Below are positions 32,231 through 40,410 of a stretch of DNA of 64,000 nucleotides, piece after piece. The stretch is from positions 1 through 64,000 of the forward strand of contig CALCST010000017.1 in assembly GCA_937894065.1 (NCBI GenBank), written 5' to 3'. Under the pieces are notes generated by a model. That model worked only from the letters and a program-made list of their open reading frames with translations. It was not told the origin of the DNA and ran no database searches. The number at the start of each line of letters is the position of its first letter. The stretch's first letter is position 1. The translations under genes and the position numbers were made by a program. The DNA comes from an uncultured Parabacteroides sp. GTDB taxonomy: Bacteria; Bacteroidota; Bacteroidia; Bacteroidales; Tannerellaceae.

Positions 32231-33661
32231 TTACAAAGAATTAATGAAATCAATCAGAGCATCCCTATCCTCTTTACTCATATTTTTAAATAAGTTTTTT
32301 GAAGCTTCGGCTTCGCCGCCATGCCACATAATAGCCTCAATCAGGTTTCTGGCTCTGCCATCATGCAAAAAATAAGTATGTCCGTTTACTTTCTCCTGTA
32401 ATCCTATTCCCCATAAAGGAGTAGTTCTCCACTCATTTCCACGAGCCAAACCGCTGACATAATTGTCATTCAGTCCTACGCCCATAATCTCCGAACCCAT
32501 ATCATGAAGAAGGAAATCCGAATAAGGATGTATTGTTTGCCCGCCAAGCCATGGCAATTCTGTTCCATTAAGCAAAGTTGCTCCACGCGTGCGAGTATGA
32601 AGAGTAGTAACATGACACAGATGACATTTAGCTTCATAGAATTTCTGTTCTCCTTTGATCACATTCGGGTCATTGACATTCCTTCGTGCCGGAACACCCA
32701 AAGAATGAAGATATAAATCAACATCTTCCATATCCTCGGTTGAAACATCCAATTTGTCGTATGCAAGTCCCATCATGCTTCCCTGATCCATTTGCATCTG
32801 TCCTTCACATATTTCTTCCGGATAACGGCTGTTTGTAACACCCATATCACTGGAAAATCCAAGTTCAACAGTCAAGTCTGCATGCTGGGCTTTATTTCCC
32901 GACAACCCCAAACGAGTTACGCCTCGTTCTGTTATATAATTACAACGTCCACTAATGCCATATTCCGGATAAATACTTTTAGCAGCCAAAGCTTCTATTT
33001 CTTTCGGATCGAGAGCCATCATCTGTCCCATACCGACATGGCGCAAAGGAATTCTCACAGAACAGAACAAATCTTCGGGTGCAATGGAATCTGCATACCA
33101 TTCCGAAATCGAATACTCAGGTTTGCATAATTCATAAGTTTCCCCATCCGGAAAGGAGAATGTTTGTTTTGTATATTTAACCTTAAGTTTTCCTTCTGGT
33201 TTCACTCCATAAATAGCCTGGTCATGAAGAACGCGACCATAGTTCTTGAAGAAAGCTCCGTTTCTGCGTGTTATATAAACTAACATAGACGAAAAGCCAT
33301 AACTTCCGGAACCGCCTTCACTCCAAAGCGTAGGTTTGGTTCGTCCTGCATTTCTATGACAGCTACCACAAGAATAACCTGCATATACAGGTCCCAATCC
33401 ACCTATTGAAGAGTTGTTGGAACTTGTTCTTACATCATCATATAAGCCGTCTCCGTTTATAAACCTACTGGAAAAAGCTCCAGAAACCCAATCCGCCTCA
33501 GTATCATAAGCAACGGTGGAATTCAGGAAAATAGTAGAAGTTCCCGCAGAAAGAGCATAACCTGCGGGAACATCAACATCATCAATATCCATACCTATTT
33601 TCTCACATGAGACAAATGATAAAGATGAAGCAAGAACAAAAAACATTGTTTTTATTCTCAT
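32231..33661 (-). CDS. Di-heme oxidoreductase lipoprotein (DUF1111, MauG/thiol-oxidoreductase-like)
   Basis: 476 aa. LSFVSC makes Cys19 a likely lipid anchor. Two c-type heme sites are present: CGSCH (98-102) and CHLCH (346-350). The C-terminal block EWRTTPLWGIGLQEKVNGH and FLHDGRARNLIEAIMWHGGE is the signature of the DUF1111 di-heme family, often annotated as putative thiol oxidoreductase and related in layout to MauG and cytochrome c peroxidase. In Proteobacteria these are often found beside imelysin genes, as here. Role in the periplasm is probably redox handling linked to iron or heme uptake (inference). Confidence 0.85.
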   Translation of the reverse strand: MRIKTMFFVLASSLSFVSCEKIGMDIDDVDVPAGYALSAGTSTIFLNSTVAYDTEADWVSGAFSSRFINGDGLYDDVRTSSNNSSIGGLGPVYAGYSCGSCHRNAGRTKPTLWSEGGSGSYGFSSMLVYITRRNGAFFKNYGRVLHDQAIYGVKPEGKLKVKYTKQTFSFPDGETYELCKPEYSISEWYADSIAPEDLFCSVRIPLRHVGMGQMMALDPKEIEALAAKSIYPEYGISGRCNYITERGVTRLGLSGNKAQHADLTVELGFSSDMGVTNSRYPEEICEGQMQMDQGSMMGLAYDKLDVSTEDMEDVDLYLHSLGVPARRNVNDPNVIKGEQKFYEAKCHLCHVTTLHTRTRGATLLNGTELPWLGGQTIHPYSDFLLHDMGSEIMGVGLNDNYVSGLARGNEWRTTPLWGIGLQEKVNGHTYFLHDGRARNLIEAIMWHGGEAEASKNLFKNMSKEDRDALIDFINSL

Positions 33662-33711
33662 AATCTTTCTATATTCTTTAAAATCAAGTTTTACAGAATG
33701 ATATTTTCAGG

Positions 33712-33786
33712 GAACAAGCTGACGAAGAAACGAACAACAACATTATATTCCTTGTCAACTTGTTTCTGAAACCTTGTAAACTTTAA
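33712..33786. repeat. Diverged A-family repeat inside the operon
   Basis: GGAACAAGCTGACGAAG on the left and CCTTGTCAACTTGTTTCTG with ACCTTGTAAACTTTAA on the right; the left arm is decayed. It fills the gap between the imelysin and di-heme genes. Confidence 0.55.
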
Positions 33787-33793
33787 TGTTTCC

Positions 33794-34978
33794 TCAGTTA
33801 TTCACTTTACGAGGCTGACCATCCTTAAACAGAAGGAATTCAAGAGTGTGAAAACCACGTAATGCCTGTGCTGCTTCAATAGCTTCGTCACTTTCACCTT
33901 CCGACCAGTTCATATCATCAAAGTTTCCAGACTTAAGAATATTCACAATTCCTTCCTGATCCAAAGGCCAGCTATCCATATTAGGGTCCAATCCTTCAGC
34001 ATCAACCGGTCCGAACAAGAATCCTTCACTCTTTTCCCATGGTTCACGGGCTGAAATCCATGCTGAAGCAGCAGCTTCAAAATTGGCATCGCTAGGAGAA
34101 GTTCTGAAAGCCTCAACTGCGTCATGAAGTTTTGAATTCTCTTCCATCAACCATTTGTATGTTGGAAGAACAACATAATCAGTATATTGAGCAACAATTG
34201 CATCCAGCTTCGGATCATCCGCTTTTCCTTCGTAAACAGAACGGACAATTGCTTTTGTTTCAATCAAAACAGTTTCAAGTTCCAAACATGCAGCTTGAGC
34301 GGCTTTTGCTTCAGATGAGTTTATATTATTACGGAATGGCTGAGGAATAGCCTGAATTGCAGCAGCTGTCTGATGTATAGCTTCATCCAGCTTTTTGTTC
34401 TGCTCTGGATTAAGTGATTCCAACAAGTTATAAAGAGAATTTTCCTGGATATCTTTTGAATCATCATTGTCATTTTCTGAAATCTTTCCATAATATGAAT
34501 TACGGATTGACCATATATTATTAGTATAGTCATCACGGGAATGCCAGCTATACCAAGACTCTACAGCGTAAAGAGCGCCTTCTTTATCTCCTGATTCATA
34601 TTTACTCATCGGGTCACCGATTTTTGCGGCGCCTACCTCATTTGCAATTTCAGCACATTTGTCAAATATTTCCTCAACACAGTTCAATGCGCTGCTGAAA
34701 TCACCTCCGGAATGATTCTTGAAAGTTATAGCATAAGCTTCGCCGCCCTTATAGCTTGTGCTCCAATAAGAATAAAGATTTGAAGCGTCTTTCTTAAGCA
34801 ATGAAGAAACATTCTGCATATAGTTTCCCCACGATGCTGCGTTTTCAGAATTGTAATCAATGTCTTTTGCCTCAACTTCAGAAGAATCTGGTACTGGGTC
34901 ATCATTCTTTTCACAAGAAGTGAATGTTAAAGAAGCAGCCAATAAAAGGGCTGCATAAGATTTAAATTTCTTTTCCAT
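33794..34978 (-). CDS. Imelysin-family lipoprotein
   Basis: 394 aa from the ATG at 34978, giving MEKKFKSYAALLLAASLTF and the lipobox FTSC. The helical body ends with LRGFHTLEFLLF; the G-F-H-T-L-E (375-380) is the GxHxxE metal-binding motif of imelysin/EfeO-M75 proteins. The segment WEKSEGFLFGPVDAEGLDPN is also family typical. Imelysins such as IrpA and EfeO are iron-regulated and bind ferric or ferrous iron for uptake, though true peptidase activity is doubtful. Its position between a porin and a di-heme oxidoreductase supports an iron or heme role. Confidence 0.88.
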   Translation of the reverse strand: MEKKFKSYAALLLAASLTFTSCEKNDDPVPDSSEVEAKDIDYNSENAASWGNYMQNVSSLLKKDASNLYSYWSTSYKGGEAYAITFKNHSGGDFSSALNCVEEIFDKCAEIANEVGAAKIGDPMSKYESGDKEGALYAVESWYSWHSRDDYTNNIWSIRNSYYGKISENDNDDSKDIQENSLYNLLESLNPEQNKKLDEAIHQTAAAIQAIPQPFRNNINSSEAKAAQAACLELETVLIETKAIVRSVYEGKADDPKLDAIVAQYTDYVVLPTYKWLMEENSKLHDAVEAFRTSPSDANFEAAASAWISAREPWEKSEGFLFGPVDAEGLDPNMDSWPLDQEGIVNILKSGNFDDMNWSEGESDEAIEAAQALRGFHTLEFLLFKDGQPRKVNN

Positions 34979-34984
34979 ATTAAT

Positions 34985-35047
34985 TTGAGTTTTTAAGTTC
35001 ATTATTTTATTAGTTGACTTGTATCTGTTGCCTCGTCAACTCGTTCC
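34985..35047. repeat. A-family repeat in the imelysin leader
   Basis: TTGAGTTTTTAAGTTC (A0 word), then TTAGTTGACTTGTATCTG and GCCTCGTCAACTCGTTCC. It makes up nearly all of the porin-imelysin gap. Confidence 0.55.
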
Positions 35048-35056
35048 TACAATAAT

Positions 35057-36382
35057 CTATCTGCTAAAGAACCAACCGATGTAGGCGATTCCAAGGCTGA
35101 ATTCATTCTCGCTATTATATTTTCCTCCACCAATCTTTCTGGCTTTATAGTCTGCTTTTACTACAAGATTCGGCAATGCATACCAGTTGGCTCCGACCGA
35201 CCACATATTAACTTTATTACGTAAATCCATAACTTGCTTTCCCTCTCCTTTTTCCTGCGGGTTGTAATATTCATATCTGGCAAAAGGATAAATAACTGGA
35301 AACTTCGACTGAGAACCGAATAAAGAACGCAGATTTATACCAAGTTCACCACCATAACTGACAGCATTGCTAGCCACAGGAACTGTGCGGCTGTAAGGAG
35401 AAGTATTTGATTGCCCACGAATCGCCGACGACAAAGCTTCGGAGTTTGCCAAATCTCCGTAAATCATATTTGCCCTTGCCGTTATATATTTATTCTTATA
35501 CTGTAAGTCTGCTGTATATATTTTCAATGGCGAGCGGCCTATTGATGCAAATGTTTCAGGCTTGTCGGAATTAGCTCCAACATTGTTGCAATAGTAGAAA
35601 GAACCTCCGATTTTCAATCCTGGAACTCCAAGATAATTCAAGCGAACCACATAAGCCGGAGATGTGAAATTATCTGTCTCAAACAAGCCTTGTTTTCCTC
35701 CGGCAACCCAGGTATTGCGGTCGAAACCACAGGCATTCAATCCTGCTACAATCAGAAACTGATAATTGAAACGGGAATATTTTTCGCCGAATGTTCCGAA
35801 AAACTCAAGTCCGTTTTCATGCCATGTACATGGAATAATTGTAGATTCGCCTTCCGGACGTGATGTTCCGAAGAAATTTATCGGTTCGTGATGCTCGTTT
35901 GTCAACCCAACCGGGACAATCAAATGACCGACACGCACATTAAACGCAGGATGAATAAGACGAGTTATATGGAATTGCTCCAAAGCTACTTCACCGCCTT
36001 TTTCAACTTCTGTTTCATATTCCCCATTTTCAGTATTTTCAAGTTCGTACGCCGAACCTGTACCTCCTGCCTCAAATTCAATTTCGGCACCAAGAACCCA
36101 CTGGGAATTAAATTTATAATCGAAAGCAACAACAAATCTTGGGATTGATATTGAATTTCTGTTTACCTTTTTATTTCCTGATGAAGTTCCTGTGAAACGA
36201 TTTATTCCATAATCCATAAAACTGGCAAGTGCTTCACCATATCCACCAAAACGAAACTTTTCATATCCCGATGCATATATTTCTGCAGAGCGTTCCGCAG
36301 CTGTCTTTTCAGAATTTTCCTGAGCATATACAGAAGAAGTCAAGCACAGAGAAAACAAGAATAATTTAGTTAATCTTTTCAT
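35057..36382 (-). CDS. Outer-membrane porin, first gene of iron/heme-type operon
   Basis: 441 aa from the ATG at 36382, which begins the signal peptide MKRLTKLFLFSLCLTSSVYA; codons upstream of it overlap the promoter and are not used. Barrel features: YEKFRFGGYGEALASFMDYG, PRFVVAFDYKFNSQWVLGAE, HPAFNVRVGHLIVPVGLTNE and the last strand FSLGIAYIGWFFSR. GHLIVPVGLTNEHHEPINFF resembles porins that carry a loop near the pore. It is the first gene after the promoter at 36402-36432 and the AATACCTA-type operators; the imelysin gene follows 78 bp later. Substrate unknown. Confidence 0.8.
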   Translation of the reverse strand: MKRLTKLFLFSLCLTSSVYAQENSEKTAAERSAEIYASGYEKFRFGGYGEALASFMDYGINRFTGTSSGNKKVNRNSISIPRFVVAFDYKFNSQWVLGAEIEFEAGGTGSAYELENTENGEYETEVEKGGEVALEQFHITRLIHPAFNVRVGHLIVPVGLTNEHHEPINFFGTSRPEGESTIIPCTWHENGLEFFGTFGEKYSRFNYQFLIVAGLNACGFDRNTWVAGGKQGLFETDNFTSPAYVVRLNYLGVPGLKIGGSFYYCNNVGANSDKPETFASIGRSPLKIYTADLQYKNKYITARANMIYGDLANSEALSSAIRGQSNTSPYSRTVPVASNAVSYGGELGINLRSLFGSQSKFPVIYPFARYEYYNPQEKGEGKQVMDLRNKVNMWSVGANWYALPNLVVKADYKARKIGGGKYNSENEFSLGIAYIGWFFSR

Positions 36383-36401
36383 TCTATTTGTAAATTTTTC
36401 G

Positions 36402-36432
36402 CAAAGGTATGGCTGCAAAAAACCTACAACAA
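36402..36432 (-). promoter_or_regulatory. Promoter of the porin-imelysin-di-heme operon
   Basis: Minus strand TTG (36432-36430), 20 bp, TACCTTTG (36409-36402), about 20 bp before the porin ATG. The first AATAGGTAT word begins 9 bp upstream of the -33 element. Confidence 0.65.
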
Positions 36433-36440
36433 TCACATAG

Positions 36441-36552
36441 AATAGGTATATAAAAGGGGATAATACCTTATGGTAGGTATTTATTCCTCAACATTATAAC
36501 AAATACCTAACAGATAGTATAAGATGGAGAAATTTACCATATTATAGGTATT
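36441..36552. promoter_or_regulatory. Cluster of five TAGGTATT/AATACCTA words (candidate operators)
   Basis: AATAGGTATA (36441), TAATACCTTA (36461), GGTAGGTATTT (36472), AAATACCTAA (36501) and TATAGGTATT (36543) occur in both orientations within 112 bp upstream of the operon promoter. Two more lie at 36924-36966 by the rightward promoter. Clustering suggests binding of a dimeric regulator; which one is unknown. Confidence 0.5.
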
Positions 36553-36639
36553 GTTTTGTTAACGAGAGTATATAAAATTAGGAGTTTTACAATTCAGGTT
36601 GACAGCTGTTCAAAATTGTTGAAAAATAGGTCTAGTCCT

Positions 36640-36710
36640 ACGTGAACGTAGGTCCGAACCTACGTCCGATTATATACGGCCCCAATTGAGCGTAGGTTCG
36701 GACCCATTTT
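36640..36710. repeat. Dispersed repeat module C, variant copy 3 with palindrome
   Basis: ACGTAGGTCCGAACCTACGT (36646-36665) is a palindrome with 8-bp arms; further on GCGTAGGTTCGGACCC (36690-36705) follows. GCGTAGGTTCG(GA)CCC also occurs at 50540-50576. Confidence 0.55.
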
Positions 36711-36719
36711 TCCCTAAAA

Positions 36720-36900
36720 ACATTGATATATTAAACCATATTCTAAAATCACATGATTTATCTGATAATCATCAACATAGAATAATTGTGAAACATATCT
36801 GCGGAAACCTTCCTGTTATGTCCGTTGTTATCCCGAAAACATTTGACATTTCAGAGCAAACAACAGATGTTTCGGGGAAAACACTACCATGTTTTTATTC
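36720..36900. repeat. Dispersed repeat module B, inverted copy 3
   Basis: AAAATCACATGATTTATCTG and AATTGTGAAACATAT match the inner part of copies 1 and 2, and AAAACACTACCATGTTTTTA at the right end is the reverse complement of the left end of copy 1 (AAACATGGTAGTGTTTC). Confidence 0.55.
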
Positions 36901-36923
36901 ATTTATTTAATCATAATAGCAAC

Positions 36924-36966
36924 AAATAGGTACTACACATATATTTTTACTAAAATATAGGTATTG
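36924..36966. promoter_or_regulatory. Two further TAGGTA words at the rightward orphan promoter
   Basis: AAATAGGTAC (36924-36933) and ATATAGGTATTG (36955-36966). The second contains the TTG of the -33 element, a position from which a bound protein would block RNA polymerase. A further inverted repeat ATTGCCA / TGGCAAT (36963-36969 / 36981-36987) covers the same promoter. Confidence 0.45.
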
Positions 36967-36994
36967 CCACAGTTATTATATGGCAATATCTTTG
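36964..36994 (+). promoter_or_regulatory. Orphan rightward promoter
   Basis: TTG (36964-36966), 20 bp, TATCTTTG (36987-36994); the same layout as the divergent operon promoter. Predicted transcription start about 37001. No ordinary gene lies downstream on this strand before the terminator at 37121-37150. Confidence 0.6.
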
Positions 36995-37070
36995 CAATGT
37001 CAAAATAAACGTAACACTATTAGTATAATCGCTGAACCAAGACCGAACGCTAATTATGTAAGCATGTAAG

Positions 37071-37118
37071 ATGATTTTGAAGAAATATCGGAAAGTTTTT
37101 ATTGGTTATTTTCGATAA
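37071..37118 (+). CDS. Possible 15-aa cationic peptide
   Basis: ATG at 37071 encodes MILKKYRKVFIGYFR and stops 2 bp before the terminator stem. The peptide has five basic residues and no acidic ones, with alternating aromatic/aliphatic residues. It would be the only coding content of the small transcript. Very short frames arise by chance, so support rests on its placement between a promoter and a terminator. Confidence 0.25.
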   Translation: MILKKYRKVFIGYFR

Positions 37119-37120
37119 TA

Positions 37121-37150
37121 AAAAAGCCTCACTGGGAAGTGAGGCTTTTT
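37121..37150. terminator. Bidirectional terminator
   Basis: AAAAAGCCTCACT (37121-37133) pairs with AGTGAGGCTTTTT (37138-37150), loop GGGA, followed by TATT on the plus side and flanked by A residues on the other. It would end the small transcript on the plus strand and ppx on the minus strand. Confidence 0.88.
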
Positions 37151-37157
37151 TATTGAT

Positions 37158-37245
37158 AGGTGACGATGGAACAAGTTGACAAGGATATTAGTACATACTC
37201 TACTTAACTCCTTGATTACTTAACTTCTCAACTTCTCTATCCTCC
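37158..37245. repeat. Composite A-family repeat running into ppx
   Basis: AACAAGTTGACAAGG, linker ATATTAGTACATAC, then CTACTTAACTCCTTGATTAC and TTAACTTCTCAACTTCTC. From 37200 it is coding and forms the last dozen codons of ppx. Confidence 0.7.
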
Positions 37246-38129
37246 GCATACAACTGATCAATAATACCATCAGAAAGACCTATTTCAGGAACATAGATAT
37301 ATTCGGATTTCAGCTTCTCGGCAAGGCAAAGGAATATTTCGGAAGCCGGAACAATAACATCAGCACGGTCCGGCTTGAGGTTATATTCATCCATACGAGC
37401 TTCAGGAGTAAGAATCTTCAAACGGTCGTATATCTGTTGCAGTGAAGAAACAGGAATACGCTTACGCTTTTTATCCTTTTTCTCAATCAGACGATAAAGT
37501 TTATTGATGTTTCCACCAGAACCGATTATATTAACAACAGGATAATTACGTGTATTTTCTTCTATCTCATCACGCATCTGCTGCCAAGCAGCTTCAGTAA
37601 CACCGCCCGTAAGAATTCTGACGGTTCCAATATTGAATGATTTCGAATATACCAACTCGCCATTAACAAGGAAATTGACTTCAGTACTACCACCACCGAC
37701 ATCAACATACATATAATTACCATTTCTGTCTTCACGACATTCCATATGGTTATTATATACCATTTTGGCTTCTTCCTGACCATCTATAATCTCGATGTTA
37801 ATGCCTGTAGTTTTCTTAATTTTCTTTATAATGGATTTTCCGTTTTCAGCATCGCGCATAGCAGACGTAGCACATGCACGATACCTCTCAACTCCGTAAA
37901 TCTTCATCAAATGACGATAAGCTTTCATCAAACGACGCATTCTTTCTTCCTTTTCCGGAGATATACGTCCTTTCTCAAAAACATCAAAACCAAGGCGCAG
38001 TGGTACACGTAATAAAAGAACTTTTGAGAATTTATCTTCTTTATCCTGTATGGATGAAGAAACACTTTTAATCAATAAACGTACGGCATTGGAACCTATA
38101 TCAATAGCCGCATAATTCTTTACTGCCAT
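37200..38129 (-). CDS. ppx: Exopolyphosphatase / Ppx-GppA family phosphatase
   Basis: 309 aa. YAAIDIGSNAVRLLIKSV (phosphate 1 loop), CATSAMRDAENGKSII, MYVDVGGGSTEVNFLVNGEL and NIIGSGGNINKLYRL are the ASKHA-fold motifs of Ppx/GppA, which releases phosphate from polyphosphate ends or from pppGpp. It is shorter than E. coli Ppx (about 510 aa), lacking the C-terminal helical domains, as usual in Bacteroidales. It follows ppk by 37 bp, forming a polyphosphate turnover pair. The C-terminus EKLSNQGVK is encoded by an A-family repeat. Confidence 0.93.
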   Translation of the reverse strand: MAVKNYAAIDIGSNAVRLLIKSVSSSIQDKEDKFSKVLLLRVPLRLGFDVFEKGRISPEKEERMRRLMKAYRHLMKIYGVERYRACATSAMRDAENGKSIIKKIKKTTGINIEIIDGQEEAKMVYNNHMECREDRNGNYMYVDVGGGSTEVNFLVNGELVYSKSFNIGTVRILTGGVTEAAWQQMRDEIEENTRNYPVVNIIGSGGNINKLYRLIEKKDKKRKRIPVSSLQQIYDRLKILTPEARMDEYNLKPDRADVIVPASEIFLCLAEKLKSEYIYVPEIGLSDGIIDQLYAEDREVEKLSNQGVK

Positions 38130-38166
38130 AGTTTTTTATATTTATAGTTTGTTTATGTATCGCTTT

Positions 38167-40230
38167 TCAGCATTTTGAGTCTTTCTCAAAATACAACTTA
38201 TAAAGTTCTTCCTGTGAACGGAAAACAGAACCATCAGCCAATGTATTGCTTTCATTAGTTCCATATCCGTCAACGATTCGTCCTTGTTTCGTATCATCAA
38301 GACCGAACTGAACAACTCGTTTCAAATCTTCTTTGATTGCCGGGTCATAAATTGGAGTGACAACCTCGATACGATTATCAAGATTTCGAGGCATCCAGTC
38401 TGCCGAACCAATAAATATCTTTTCCTCTCCACCTGCTGCAAAGATGAATATTCGAGAATGTTCAAGATAACGGTCAATTATGCCTACGACCTTCATATTT
38501 CCATTCAAATCATGCAAGTCCGGATAAAGAGAACAGTTTCCTCGAACCAACAATTCAACAGGCACCCCACTACGTGCTGCTTCATAAAGTTTGGATACGA
38601 TAACCGGGTCAGTAATATGATTAATCTTTACCTTAATATATGCAGGCTTTCCGGCTTCTTTATTACGTATCTCATCATTGATAAGTTTTACAAACTTATT
38701 CTTCATTTCATTCGGCGATACAAGCAATTCTTTGAAACGGACCGGAGAATAAGGACGCTCAATAAAACTGAAAACGGCATTAACCTCGCGCACAATTGGA
38801 CGTGAAGCCGTCATCAGCATATAGTCTGTATACATTCTTGCATTTCCTTCATGGAAATTACCAGTGCTTATACAAGCAATATCATTTCCGGATTTCATTG
38901 TGATATGAGTAATCTTGGAATGAACTTTCAAACCTTCAACACCGAAAATCACATGAATTCCCGCATCCTGCATTTTCTTAGACCAACCGATGTTTGAAGC
39001 CTCATCAAAACGTGCAAGGAGTTCAATCACTACTGTTACTTTCTTTCCATTTCGGGCAGCACCAATCAATGCCTTAATTACCTTAGAGTCTTTTGCCAAC
39101 CTGTATAAAGTTGTTTTTATGGCTTTAACTTCTTTATTGACAGCAGCCTCCTGAAGAACACGGATATAAGAATCAAAGCTATGATATGGAACATGGATGA
39201 AACGGTCGGATTGACGTATCAGTTTCAGTATACTTTCATCGCCAGCCAACTCTGATTTAAGAATAGGATTCCAAGCCGGATATTTGAGGTCTTTACGTCC
39301 GCAATCAGGGAATTTCATCAAATCCTTATGGTTATGATAACGGCCTCCGGCAAGAACAATATCCAATTTGTCCAAATCAAGTTTGGAAAGAACCTGCTTC
39401 AGCAGAAGTTTAGGCATGGTTGAATCATAAACAACTCGCAACGGTTCGCCACGCTTACGGCTTTTAACACCTTTGGATATTTTCTGAAGCATACCGTTAC
39501 GCAAGTCATTGTCGATTTCCATCTCTGCGTCACGAGTAAACTTGAAAGAGTATGCTTCATATTCTGTATATTCCAATCCACAGAAAATATGCGGCAAACA
39601 AAAACGGATTACGTCATCAAGATACATCAAATAGCTTTTACCGTCTTTATCCGGCAAACGCACAAAACGACCGCAAACGCCAACAGGCAATTCAAGGAAT
39701 GCATACTCGAATTTTTTCTTTTCAGATGAACCTTTTGACAAACGTACAGCAAGATAAATATTCTCATCTGTTTCCAAATCAAGATATTTCACGGCTGAAT
39801 ACCAAACAGGAATTACTACACCGTTAAGATTCTGAATATAAAACGAACGAACAAACTCCTTTTGGTCCTCATCCAACTCTGTATCTTTAAGCAAGAATAT
39901 ACCTTCTTCCTTGAGTTGCTTATTTATTTCAGCATTTATTTTCTCAAAATCTTTGGAAAAAGCCGTATTAAGTTTGTTTATCTCCTTTAATATATCCAAT
40001 GCTTCTTCCTTATTTTTCTTTGCTTCCTTATTATCGCATTCTGCAATACGGCTAAGAGTTGCCACTCTCACTCTGAAAAACTCATCCAAATTGTTTGAGT
40101 AAATTCCAAGGAATGACAATCTTTCCAACAAAGGAACGGTAGTTTTTCCTGCCTCCTGCAAAATACGCCGGTTAAAATACATCCAGCTTATATCTCTGGG
40201 CAAATAAGTTTTCTTGTTTTTTATTCTCAT
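38167..40230 (-). CDS. ppk1: Polyphosphate kinase 1
   Basis: 687 aa from the ATG at 40230 (MRIKNKKTYLPRDISWMYFN); a start seven codons upstream is possible. The N domain has DISWMYFNRRILQEA and LLERLSFLGIYSNNLDEFFR; the catalytic part has FGVEGLKVHSKITHI (phosphorylated His region), CISTGNFHEGNARMYTD and GSADWMPRNLDNRIEVVTPI. PPK1 makes long polyphosphate chains from ATP reversibly. Directly upstream of ppx. The window shows no phosphate-box-like site before it; the 180-bp gap to the glycosyltransferase gene is AT-rich without other structure. Confidence 0.97.
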   Translation of the reverse strand: MRIKNKKTYLPRDISWMYFNRRILQEAGKTTVPLLERLSFLGIYSNNLDEFFRVRVATLSRIAECDNKEAKKNKEEALDILKEINKLNTAFSKDFEKINAEINKQLKEEGIFLLKDTELDEDQKEFVRSFYIQNLNGVVIPVWYSAVKYLDLETDENIYLAVRLSKGSSEKKKFEYAFLELPVGVCGRFVRLPDKDGKSYLMYLDDVIRFCLPHIFCGLEYTEYEAYSFKFTRDAEMEIDNDLRNGMLQKISKGVKSRKRGEPLRVVYDSTMPKLLLKQVLSKLDLDKLDIVLAGGRYHNHKDLMKFPDCGRKDLKYPAWNPILKSELAGDESILKLIRQSDRFIHVPYHSFDSYIRVLQEAAVNKEVKAIKTTLYRLAKDSKVIKALIGAARNGKKVTVVIELLARFDEASNIGWSKKMQDAGIHVIFGVEGLKVHSKITHITMKSGNDIACISTGNFHEGNARMYTDYMLMTASRPIVREVNAVFSFIERPYSPVRFKELLVSPNEMKNKFVKLINDEIRNKEAGKPAYIKVKINHITDPVIVSKLYEAARSGVPVELLVRGNCSLYPDLHDLNGNMKVVGIIDRYLEHSRIFIFAAGGEEKIFIGSADWMPRNLDNRIEVVTPIYDPAIKEDLKRVVQFGLDDTKQGRIVDGYGTNESNTLADGSVFRSQEELYKLYFEKDSKC

Positions 40231-40410
40231 ACCTATGAATTTTAAAAACACAAAAGAACAATTAACTTATAATCGTTCTATAATACAGCAATGTACAATA
40301 ATATTTAGTCTATAAATTTATAAAGTTTATTTTAGAGCTTGTCAAAATTTTGCGCAAAAATAACATCATATTGTGTTTTCTAAGATTTATGAATCAATAT
40401 TCATCATTTA

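Larger units (their letters stand above)
37001..37153 (+). ncRNA. Candidate small transcript (regulatory RNA or peptide mRNA)
   Basis: A promoter of good quality and a strong terminator bracket about 150 nt with no standard gene. The transcript would contain a 15-codon reading frame at 37071-37118. The unit lies between the iron/heme-type operon and ppx, and its promoter carries the same TAGGTATT words as the operon. Whether it acts as RNA, as peptide, or not at all cannot be decided from sequence. Inference. Confidence 0.4.

Noticed and set aside
36686..36910. 74-codon frame in the region between the porin operon and ppx
   Set aside because: Lies inside repeat modules C and B that occur elsewhere without this frame open.
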